DNA of 64,000 nt, taken from positions 62,001-126,000 of the forward strand of contig NZ_BMNK01000013.1 of the NCBI RefSeq assembly GCF_014646515.1. The letters are read 5' to 3'. Shown here piece by piece: positions 8,633 through 15,663 of the stretch; within the stretch, counting starts at the first letter, position 1, and every line of letters begins with the position of its first letter. The translations under genes were made by a program, and so were the position numbers. A model generated the notes under the pieces. It was not told the origin of the DNA and searched no databases. It was given only the letters and a program-made list of their open reading frames with translations. The stretch is from Nonomuraea glycinis (GTDB taxonomy: Bacteria > Actinomycetota > Actinomycetes > Streptosporangiales > Streptosporangiaceae).

Positions 8633-9318
8633 TCTCGCGAGCGCTCGGCGAGGCACTGCACCACGCTTGCGTGACTGCCGTAAACGAGCTCGTCGCGGAG
8701 CACGAGACTGTCGACGGCGAAGAGTCCTTCGGCGGACAGGACGTCCTTGGTGTACTCCTGGCTGAAGAAGTGGCGGATCTGACCGTCACTCCGGAAGAGA
8801 TCAGGGCCGATCTCCTCGCCTTGCCCGAAAAGCACGTCGTCAGTTGACCGGCAGACGAAAAAGACTTTCCCGGCAGGGCGCAGAACACGATGGATCTCCC
8901 AGAAGACGTCCCGGGTGATGCTGTCCGGGAAGTAGTGCAGAGAAAGACGGGCGTAGACCACGTCAAAGGACGCGGCGGAGAATTTCAGAGGTGTCCGGAG
9001 GTCATGGAGAGAAAAGTCGACCCCGGATGCCTCTGGGGAGTGAAGGTTGGCCTCGATGGCGAACTCCGAGAAGTCCGTGGCGGTGACCACGTGTCCCCGC
9101 CTTTGGAGGAAGACGGCATCTCTGCCACTCCCGCACCCCAACTCGAGAATTCTCCGACCACGGCTCAAACCGTCCGCGAGAACCAGGGCCGACGAAGTCG
9201 GTCTTATTCGTTCCTCGCTGTTCCAGTATTGACGGTGATAGTTGTTCCAGAGTCGCAATTGGTCGCCGTCGAAAACGTTTGGGGCCGATGCCGATTTGTC
9301 GTCGAACCTGGATGCCAT
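8629..9318 (-). CDS. Class I SAM-dependent methyltransferase
   Basis: 229 residues from ATG 9318 (MASRFDDKSA). Motif I is ILELGCGSGRDAVFLQRRG; post-I acidic residue in VTATDFSEFAI; motif II/III around SFDVVYARLSLHYFP and EIHRVLRPAGKVFFVC. The fold is that of methyltransferase type 11/25 small-molecule enzymes. Substrate unknown. It diverges from the GalT-like gene across 134 bases, so the two promoters face each other. Its membership of the HIT/GalT/sulfotransferase/NUDIX cassette is inferred from position and similar base composition. Confidence 0.88.
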   Translation of the reverse strand: MASRFDDKSASAPNVFDGDQLRLWNNYHRQYWNSEERIRPTSSALVLADGLSRGRRILELGCGSGRDAVFLQRRGHVVTATDFSEFAIEANLHSPEASGVDFSLHDLRTPLKFSAASFDVVYARLSLHYFPDSITRDVFWEIHRVLRPAGKVFFVCRSTDDVLFGQGEEIGPDLFRSDGQIRHFFSQEYTKDVLSAEGLFAVDSLVLRDELVYGSHASVVQCLAERSRD

Positions 9319-9452
9319 AGCTGACCATACCAAGGCCGTCGTCCTCTTGAACTCCTTTGTCTTTACCCGGCCGCTGCTACACTCGGGCTTGAATGGATAC
9401 TGACAGGTAACGCCAGGATCGGCCGCGAGACATCGGACCCTCGGGACGAAAC

Positions 9453-10373
9453 ATGTCAAGCGAACCAATAGCCACGTGGAGCCCTGTTGAGCAGGAGTGG
9501 CTCCTTCGCGTTCCGGGCCGTCGTGATTTGGCAGCACAGGTCGACATTCGTCCCGATGACACCTCATTCGCTGGATGTCCATTCTGCCCCGATGCGGGGG
9601 ACGCGCCAGTGCAGGTTCGACTGGTTCCGAGCAAACACCCTGTGATTGCTGCACCCCAGGAGCGCGCACACGAGCAACTGCACTGGGTTCTTGTGTACGG
9701 CAGCTCCCACTCCCAGAGACTCGGCGACCTTCCGGCAGAGGTCACTCAACAGTTCCTGAAGAAGGTCTCCCATAAGACCACGGACCTCTTGGTCAGCCCA
9801 TTGGTTGAAGCGGTTTATGCCTTCGAGTCCGTGGGCGACCACTTCGGACCCACGGTTGCCCATCCGCATGGTCAGCTCGTTGGATTGCCCTTTGTCCCAA
9901 GGCGTCTGACCCTCACCCATGGCGCAGACTCTTGCGCTGTATGCGATTTGGCTGTCGATCGAGAATTGACGGTGACGACCTCCGACCATGCTCTGCTTCA
10001 GGTGCCCCCATGGGCGAGACTGCCCTTCGAAATGATCATTGCGCCCAGGGCTCATCGTCCGGACCTGGCATCGCTGTCTCCCGATGAGCTCGTCTCGGTG
10101 GCGGGTTGTCTTCACACAGGTCTGCGACTGTGCCGGGTGACCTATGGGGGCGCGATGCCGCCCTACCTGATCAATGTCATGCAGGCACCCAAGGGCGATG
10201 CGTCGCACCACTTGCGGATAGAGCTCGTTCCGCTCCACAAGGACGTGCAAACCCTTAAAAGGCCCGGCGCCATGGAGCTGGGCCTGGGTGTCTACGTCAA
10301 CCCGCTCCTTCCAGAAATAGCCGCCGGGATGCTCCGCGACGCGCTGCCAGGGGTGCGGAGGTGCCGGACATGA
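9453..10373 (+). CDS. GalT-like hexose-1-phosphate nucleotidyltransferase
   Basis: 306 residues. It has the layout of galactose-1-phosphate uridylyltransferase: a zinc-type CPFC near residue 47 and a second CAVC in the C-terminal half, with the active-site HPHGQ inside FGPTVAHPHGQLVGLPF, whose second His forms the uridylyl-enzyme intermediate. It is shorter than standard GalT (about 340-350). No galactokinase or GalE is nearby, so a Leloir role is unlikely. It may move a nucleotidyl group onto or off another phosphorylated product. The stop overlaps the ATG of the sulfotransferase gene (ATGA). Confidence 0.82.
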   Translation: MSSEPIATWSPVEQEWLLRVPGRRDLAAQVDIRPDDTSFAGCPFCPDAGDAPVQVRLVPSKHPVIAAPQERAHEQLHWVLVYGSSHSQRLGDLPAEVTQQFLKKVSHKTTDLLVSPLVEAVYAFESVGDHFGPTVAHPHGQLVGLPFVPRRLTLTHGADSCAVCDLAVDRELTVTTSDHALLQVPPWARLPFEMIIAPRAHRPDLASLSPDELVSVAGCLHTGLRLCRVTYGGAMPPYLINVMQAPKGDASHHLRIELVPLHKDVQTLKRPGAMELGLGVYVNPLLPEIAAGMLRDALPGVRRCRT

Positions 10374-11392
10374 AGCGGGTCCAGCTCGTCGGCACCCAGC
10401 GCTCCGGTTCGAACCTGCTTCGGCTCCTGCTCGGATCGCTGCCCGGCGTCTTCGCGCCTCCCTCGGCACACAAGCTGAGAGATTTCCAGGACCTGGCCTC
10501 TCGGTACGGCTCATTAGGTGAGCCCTTGAACAGGAGGCGCCTGGCCGAGGACCTGGGCCGCCTCGTCGATCTCAATGCTCTCGCCTGGCCGCGTATCCCT
10601 GATCGCCTGCCGGCGGTCGTCGCCGCCATGGGCGGACCTACGCTCGCGCACGCGGTCGTGGCGTTCTACGACGCTCATGCCCGCCATCTGGGCAAGGACC
10701 TGTGGGTCAGCAAGTGTCTGGAGAATGTTCACTTCATCGCCCAGTTGCACGTATCCGGCCTGCCGATCCTGTATCTGCACCTCGTGAGGGATCCACGCGA
10801 CGTCGCCGTCTCGTTCTCCACCGCACCCATCGGCCCGAAGGATCCCCAGGCGATAGCACTGCGCTGGCTGCAGGATCAGGAGGCCGCTCTCGAAGGTCGA
10901 GAAATGGTCGGAGAAGATAATTGGCTGACCCTGCGTTATGAAGATCTGGTCAGAGATCCAGAGGGCGCTCTGGCTCCTCTCTGTGATCGTGCCGGGCTAC
11001 GGTGGTCCGACGCCGCGTTGGATTTTTACCGTCAGGACCACGCTCGATCGGCCGCGTCCCTGTCTGAGCTGTGGAACAATCTCGACCGGCCCATTCGAAA
11101 GGATCGCGTGGCCGCGTACAAGAACGCCGCCCACACTGACCTGACGATCTCCGTCGAGAGTATTACATGCGATCTTATGTCGACATTCGGTTATGTCGCC
11201 GAGCATGTCTCTGTGTCGACCACGATGGGGGCGGACGAGAGAGCGGCCATTCTCCTTCGTGATCGCGACTTGCGTACCAAGCTGAAGGAAGCCCGCGATC
11301 CGGAGACGGAGGCCGTGCATCTCAGACGGCTTCGTTTCCTGGAACAGCTCAGCGGAGAAGTCCCCCGAAAGTGGGTGCCCGGCCTGCTTTGA
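10370..11392 (+). CDS. PAPS-dependent sulfotransferase family protein
   Basis: 340 residues from ATG 10370; GGAG lies nine bases upstream, whereas an in-frame GTG at 10361 would abut it. The 5'-phosphosulfate loop is VGTQRSGSNLLRLLL (residues ~5-19) and the 3'-phosphate-binding region is LHLVRDPRDVAVSF. A later LTLRYEDLVRDPEGALAPLCDRAGL is typical of sulfotransferase domains. The family moves sulfate from PAPS to a hydroxyl or amine. Acceptor unknown. Coupled to the GalT-like gene upstream and 36 bases from the NUDIX gene downstream. Confidence 0.88.
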   Translation: MKRVQLVGTQRSGSNLLRLLLGSLPGVFAPPSAHKLRDFQDLASRYGSLGEPLNRRRLAEDLGRLVDLNALAWPRIPDRLPAVVAAMGGPTLAHAVVAFYDAHARHLGKDLWVSKCLENVHFIAQLHVSGLPILYLHLVRDPRDVAVSFSTAPIGPKDPQAIALRWLQDQEAALEGREMVGEDNWLTLRYEDLVRDPEGALAPLCDRAGLRWSDAALDFYRQDHARSAASLSELWNNLDRPIRKDRVAAYKNAAHTDLTISVESITCDLMSTFGYVAEHVSVSTTMGADERAAILLRDRDLRTKLKEARDPETEAVHLRRLRFLEQLSGEVPRKWVPGLL

Positions 11393-11428
11393 GCACCTCG
11401 CAGCCTCAGAAAACGCACGGAGGACCCG

Positions 11429-11872
11429 ATGTTCGTGCAGTTCGCGCAGAAGGCCGTCATCGAATGGCAAGGAAAACTGCTCCTCGTCATGAAGAGCCGT
11501 GACGACCCGCACGAGCCTGGAAAATGGGAATTGCCGGGTGGGCGGATGCAGCGAGACGAATCACCTGATGAGGCGCTGGTCCGCGAGGTTTATGAGGAGG
11601 TAGGGCTGAAGGTGCACCCGGGGCGCCCACTGGCCCTGTGGTCATGGCGACTGGGAAGCGGGGAGGACGCCGCGACGGTCATCGCCGTCGCCAGGCTCTG
11701 TACGGCGAACAACGTCGACGTGGACATGAGCCGCCAGGTCGAGGACGACTTCATCGAAAGGTACGGCTGGTTCGACAGAGACGAGATCCTCGGCCTCGAT
11801 CTCATTCCCAGTGCCAGAGGCCCCATCGCGACGGTTCTCGAGAACCTCCAGAAGTTCGGCCTCGACGAGTGA
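11429..11872 (+). CDS. NUDIX hydrolase
   Basis: 147 residues from ATG after GGAGGA. The Nudix box GGRMQRDESPDEALVREVYEEVGL fits GX5EX7REUXEEXGU fully, so pyrophosphohydrolase activity on a nucleoside-diphosphate-linked substrate is expected. N-terminal FAQKAVIEWQGKLLLVMKSR is a standard Nudix strand. It sits in the cassette with HIT, GalT-like and sulfotransferase genes, which is the best hint to its substrate. No regulatory C-terminal domain is present, unlike the NUDIX protein at 14829. Confidence 0.9.
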   Translation: MFVQFAQKAVIEWQGKLLLVMKSRDDPHEPGKWELPGGRMQRDESPDEALVREVYEEVGLKVHPGRPLALWSWRLGSGEDAATVIAVARLCTANNVDVDMSRQVEDDFIERYGWFDRDEILGLDLIPSARGPIATVLENLQKFGLDE

Positions 11873-11909
11873 GCCGCGTACGGGCTTGTGTGAATCAAGG
11901 ATGAGATAG

Positions 11910-13136
11910 TTGCTGACGCGTCAGATGCTGAAGGATGCTCAGTCCGAGATCGAGCGGCGCATCGAGTTGCGTATGCGAGAAGAGGCCGGGCGACTGCCGG
12001 ACCACGCCCTGGCTTCGGGGCAGTATCTCGACCACCCCGACTACAAACAGCGCGGACTCTACGGCACCGCGGCCACCATTCACATCCTTGCCCGTCGCGC
12101 CACGACGGATCCTGTGGTCAAGGACCGGATATCGAAGCTGCTCTATTATGTCGTCAACCGTGGCCAGGTCGAAAAGGCTTCGGTGAGTGGCGTCGTCTAT
12201 CGGGACCTGGTCGCGCGCAGAGTCCGGTTGCAGAAATCAGATGTTTTCCGGATGGCCGACATAGGTTTCGCCATCTCGCAGGTGAGCCCGGTCGTCCCGC
12301 TGAGATCCGAAGCGCTGACGCTGGTCCACCAGGCTCTCGAAGATGCCAGGACCGAGCCGGCGGGATATGCGGTCGGCAGCGAAGGAGGGAGCCCGAACCC
12401 GCTGGCCACCGCGCACGCGCTGCGCTGCCTGGCGGCGAACAACCTGCCTGCCCGGCCCGAGGACTGGCGATATCTTCGAGAGTACGTCAGCGGCGGCAGC
12501 GACATCTACGTCCGATGCTTCGCCCTGTCGGTGCTGGCAACCTATGACCCCGAGCTTGAGCGGCGGGAGTTGCAGCTCTGCTGGAAGGAGATGTTCTCGG
12601 CCCTGGCCGGCGAGTTCGGCGGCCAGTCGGAGGCGAATCATGAGTACACCCGATATGGCGCGCAGGACTATGTCCGGGTGCCCTGGCAGCTCTATCTGAT
12701 CCAGTCGTGCGCCAGACTCTTCCCGCTGACGAGGTTCGTCGGATTCTCCGTGCAGGCGAAAATGATGGACGTCGCCCAGCAGATCTCCGCTCCGGACGGG
12801 TTCAAATATGAGGCTTCGGGAGGCCATCTCTCCACCCGCACCTATGCCTGCGTCTGGCAGGCGATCGATGAGATCTTGACCTTCAATTTCAAACAGCCCC
12901 TTCCCCGGGTCTTCGTCCGCACGGTCTCGGGTGCGACCCGAGTCTTCTCCAGTCAGCTCTTCGGCGCGCTCACGTACACAATTCTCGTCGCCGTCGCGGT
13001 GGGGTCGCTCATCGAGTGGTTGAACACGCCCGGTCATTCCTACGGTGATCTGGCGCCCAATCTGCTGGTCGAAGTCATGCTGGTCATCCTCGCGGGCCTC
13101 AGGCACCAGGTAAGGCGCAGAGGCCACCGCCGCTGA
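11910..13136 (+). CDS. Helical protein with C-terminal double membrane anchor, unknown family
   Basis: 408 residues from a TTG with AAGGATGAG seven bases upstream; ATG 11925 is the alternative. Residues 1-~340 are helical and contain repeated patterns (ATAHALRCLAANNLP, YVRCFALSVLATYDPEL, STRTYACVWQAIDEIL) that recall an alpha/alpha-toroid, but no catalytic motif is evident. Two TM helices close the protein (ALTYTILVAVAVGSLIEW and LLVEVMLVILAGL) with a basic tail RHQVRRRGHRR, placing the large domain in the cytoplasm. It is the last gene of the cassette. I do not recognise the family. Confidence 0.75.
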   Translation: MLTRQMLKDAQSEIERRIELRMREEAGRLPDHALASGQYLDHPDYKQRGLYGTAATIHILARRATTDPVVKDRISKLLYYVVNRGQVEKASVSGVVYRDLVARRVRLQKSDVFRMADIGFAISQVSPVVPLRSEALTLVHQALEDARTEPAGYAVGSEGGSPNPLATAHALRCLAANNLPARPEDWRYLREYVSGGSDIYVRCFALSVLATYDPELERRELQLCWKEMFSALAGEFGGQSEANHEYTRYGAQDYVRVPWQLYLIQSCARLFPLTRFVGFSVQAKMMDVAQQISAPDGFKYEASGGHLSTRTYACVWQAIDEILTFNFKQPLPRVFVRTVSGATRVFSSQLFGALTYTILVAVAVGSLIEWLNTPGHSYGDLAPNLLVEVMLVILAGLRHQVRRRGHRR

Positions 13137-13173
13137 CCTCGATCCGCAGCCGGCTCAGCGCTGCCGAGTGACC

Positions 13174-14043
13174 CTACAAGCCCGACCAGCGGCACACGTT
13201 CGGCGCACGGCGGCAGAGGAGGGGGAGTCTGCCGCCGGCCTCCAGCAGCACGCGATCTGCCAGCGGCTCGTCGAGCCTGATGATCCCCTTGCCGGTCGCG
13301 CCGACGCCCAAGCAGAAGCCGGTGAACCTGTCGGGGATGTCGACCCCCAGGACCACCACATCCGACTCCTCGCGGATGCGGATGTAGACGTTGGGCCCCT
13401 GCCTGTCGAGGCAGCGGCCGTACTCGTAGCTCACCAGCAGTGTGTGTTCTCCGAGCAGTTCGAAGTCTGTGATCTGTCCGTCAGAGCTGTGTCTGCCGAT
13501 GACTCCTTCGACGGTGCCGAGAGCTTTCTGATCGACCGCTACCTGGTCGATAGGCTCAGGCAGGTCCGAGAAGTACAGCCGCCACGCGGGCACCGTCGCC
13601 ATCCCCCGTACGGTCTTCAGCCGCATCGTGGTGAAGGTGGCGCCGGTCAGGTGGTACGCCCTGTCATCGGGGAAGGTCTCCTCCTCGGACCAGGGAGACA
13701 GCGCCATCATCGCCTTCCGCGGCTCGATCACCGGAACTCGCATCGTGGACCCGTCGTCCCAGCGGACCCGCGCCTCGGCCGGTGGAGTGGGGAGTGGACC
13801 GGCCACGACCCAGCCGTACTCCTCATCGTGCTGAATGCGCTTGAGCACCTTCGGCGGTATGGCGCTCATGTCTTCGAGCGGGACGAAACCCTCGTGCCAG
13901 ATCTCCTCGGCACCGCTGGTCCGCCAGTTCCAGACGGCAAGTGCGGCGTGCTCTTCGAAGCCGTACGCGCGCGGTCCGAACAGGAAATGGCCGCAGCTGA
14001 GGAGCAGCACCACAGCCAGGAGCGTCGTGCCTAATCGCAGCAT
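13174..14043 (-). CDS. Putative lipoprotein, unknown function
   Basis: 289 residues. A short hydrophobic leader ends in LLLSCG, a plausible lipobox with Cys near residue 17. The rest is extracytoplasmic, with Trp-rich N-terminal (AVWNWRTSGAEEIWHEGFVP) and several isolated cysteines near the C-terminus (GRCLDRQG, GFCLGVG, LLCRRAPNVCRW). No domain is recognised. It follows a membrane-anchored protein gene on the same strand with 21 bases between, so the two likely share a transcript. It converges with the cassette gene ending at 13136. Confidence 0.7.
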   Translation of the reverse strand: MLRLGTTLLAVVLLLSCGHFLFGPRAYGFEEHAALAVWNWRTSGAEEIWHEGFVPLEDMSAIPPKVLKRIQHDEEYGWVVAGPLPTPPAEARVRWDDGSTMRVPVIEPRKAMMALSPWSEEETFPDDRAYHLTGATFTTMRLKTVRGMATVPAWRLYFSDLPEPIDQVAVDQKALGTVEGVIGRHSSDGQITDFELLGEHTLLVSYEYGRCLDRQGPNVYIRIREESDVVVLGVDIPDRFTGFCLGVGATGKGIIRLDEPLADRVLLEAGGRLPLLCRRAPNVCRWSGL

Positions 14044-14064
14044 CTGATGATCTTGGCAGAATGC

Positions 14065-14706
14065 TCAGTCCGCCGGGCGGCTGTGCTCCCAGGTGGTGGT
14101 GAAGAGGAACAGCGCGTGGTCGTACAGAGCGCCGGGGCGGTGCGCCACGATGCACGGAGAGTTGCGGCCGTGCTCGGTCTGGCGATAGAGAGTCAGGTAG
14201 GCGACGTCGTCGGTGATGACCAGGCGGTGCAGGTTCGGCAGGTTGTAGAAGCGCAGTGAGACCGGCTGGCCGTGCCGCCTGATCTCACTCACGTACGCGG
14301 CGTTGACGCGCACCTGGTCGGCCAGCAGGCCGGGGGAGAAGCCCGGATCGACGCGGCGGATGTCCGACGCCCGCTGGGCCAGCCAGGAGTCTTGGCCGGT
14401 CATGGTGTCAGGCAGCAGCACCTGTACGGATTCCGCTGCCTCCCAGACCGGGGCGAAGCTGTCGCGGGTCAGCTCGTTGCCACGACCGGCGAGCACACGC
14501 ACCCACCGGGCCCGGGCCAGGTCGGCGGCCATCTCCTTGCCGGCGAGCTGCTGTCGTGGCAGCGCCCGGAGCACTCCCAGCCCGGTGATCCGGGACAGGA
14601 GCACGGCCGGCCATCGCCGGGCATGCAGGGAGCAAGCCCAGCCGCCAAGGACGGTGAGCGCGGTCGCGAGCAAGGAGCTCACCACCCCGAGCATGAACTC
14701 GCCCAT
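14065..14706 (-). CDS. Membrane-anchored PLD-like fold protein
   Basis: 213 residues from ATG 14706. One N-terminal TM helix (FMLGVVSSLLATALTVLGGWACSL) leads into a cytoplasmic domain. The order VRVLAGRGNELTRDSF, SVQVLLPDT, VSLRFYNLPNLHRLVITDD, YLTLYRQTEHGRNSPCIVAHRP resembles a single phospholipase-D-type half without a clear HKD motif, so it may be a non-catalytic binding domain. That is inference. It is divergent from the NUDIX regulator; the operator-like pair at 14761-14815 lies between their starts and could control both. Confidence 0.7.
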   Translation of the reverse strand: MGEFMLGVVSSLLATALTVLGGWACSLHARRWPAVLLSRITGLGVLRALPRQQLAGKEMAADLARARWVRVLAGRGNELTRDSFAPVWEAAESVQVLLPDTMTGQDSWLAQRASDIRRVDPGFSPGLLADQVRVNAAYVSEIRRHGQPVSLRFYNLPNLHRLVITDDVAYLTLYRQTEHGRNSPCIVAHRPGALYDHALFLFTTTWEHSRPAD

Positions 14707-14760
14707 GCTTGTCTCCGCTCGACGGTGCTGATGTGGATGATCGATCCACTCTGCGCCCAC

Positions 14761-14781
14761 TTAAAGTCCTACTGACCATAA
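14761..14781. promoter_or_regulatory. NUDIX-regulator operator-like site A
   Basis: TTAAAGTC-CTACT-GACCATAA, an imperfect inverted repeat with a five-base spacer. It matches three further sites at 14795, 17640 and 17674 and begins exactly 34 bases before site B. Confidence 0.65.
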
Positions 14782-14794
14782 GTCGCCGCGGTTC

Positions 14795-14815
14795 CTTTGG
14801 TCAAGGTGACCATAG
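14795..14815. promoter_or_regulatory. NUDIX-regulator operator-like site B
   Basis: CTTTGGTC-AAGGT-GACCATAG, the best inverted repeat of the four (7 of 8 arm positions). It ends 14 bases before the chosen GTG start of the NUDIX regulator, so binding would block expression of that gene. Confidence 0.7.
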
Positions 14816-14828
14816 GTATTCTGTGGCG

Positions 14829-15554
14829 GTGGTGAACAGGGCGTTGAAGTATGACGGGACCGTGTCGGCTGCGGTGACCGTGGACCTGGTGATCTTCACC
14901 GTGCGCGAGGCGAGTCTGCGGGTGCTGCTGATCGAGCGGGGGAAGCCGCCGTTCGAGGGTGGGCTCGCTCTGCCCGGCGGCTATGTCCGGGTGGGTGAGG
15001 GGCTCGATCAGGCGGCCCTTCGCGAGCTCGCTGAGGAGACCGGCATCGACGGGCGTGAGCTCCACCTGGAGCAATTGCGGGCGTTCGGGGCGCCGGAGCG
15101 TGACCCGCGTGGCCGCACCTTCACCGTCGCCTACCTCGCGCTGGGCCCCGACCTGCCCACGCCGGTCGCGGGCACCGACGCGGCGACCGCGCACTGGGTG
15201 CCCGTCGAGGCCGCCCTGTCGGCCGAGCTCGCCTTCGACCACCTGGCGATCCTCAAGGAGGGGCTCGATCGGGCCAGGGCCAAACTCGAGTACACGACTG
15301 TGGCGGCGGCGTTCTGCCGGCAACCGTTCACCCTCGCGGAGCTGCGACACGTCTACGAGGTCATCTGGGGAATCCCGCTGGATCCCAGCAACTTCCGCCG
15401 CAAGGTGACCAAGGCCGCGCACTTCGTTGAGGCCACGGGCGAGTCGCGGACGCCCGAGATCGGCCGCCCGGCCGCGCTCTACCGCCGGGGGTCGGCGGAG
15501 CTGCTGTTCCCGCCGATGCCACGGTCGGCCGACGGGGACGACGCGTCCGTCTGA
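14829..15554 (+). CDS. NrtR-type NUDIX/winged-helix transcriptional regulator
   Basis: About 241 residues from GTG 14829 (GTG 14823 or 14832 also possible). N-terminal Nudix domain: VTVDLVIFTV, then GGYVRVGEGLDQAALRELAEETGI, with REL-EE retained. The C-terminal ~90 residues (LEYTTVAAAFCRQPFTLAELRHVYEVIWG, NFRRKVTKAAHFVE) are the winged helix of the NrtR family, which uses a Nudix fold to sense ADP-ribose or related nucleotides and represses NAD-related genes. No NAD gene is adjacent. Instead, four matching operator-like sites lie before this gene and before the vWA/Hsp70/GTPase run, making this its probable regulator. Confidence 0.88.
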   Translation: MVNRALKYDGTVSAAVTVDLVIFTVREASLRVLLIERGKPPFEGGLALPGGYVRVGEGLDQAALRELAEETGIDGRELHLEQLRAFGAPERDPRGRTFTVAYLALGPDLPTPVAGTDAATAHWVPVEAALSAELAFDHLAILKEGLDRARAKLEYTTVAAAFCRQPFTLAELRHVYEVIWGIPLDPSNFRRKVTKAAHFVEATGESRTPEIGRPAALYRRGSAELLFPPMPRSADGDDASV

Positions 15555-15663
15555 CGCGGGCGAACGACGAGGCATCTGCCTGATGCGGGCGACGGGACGC
15601 TCTGTAAGCGGCGCGGTGTCCACCTGATGCGGGTGGCAACGCGGTCTGGAAACGGGTCGGTGG

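Noticed and set aside
14829..15554. The NUDIX-winged-helix protein as a regulator of NAD biosynthesis here
   Set aside because: No NAD genes are adjacent; the matching sites point to the GTPase locus instead.
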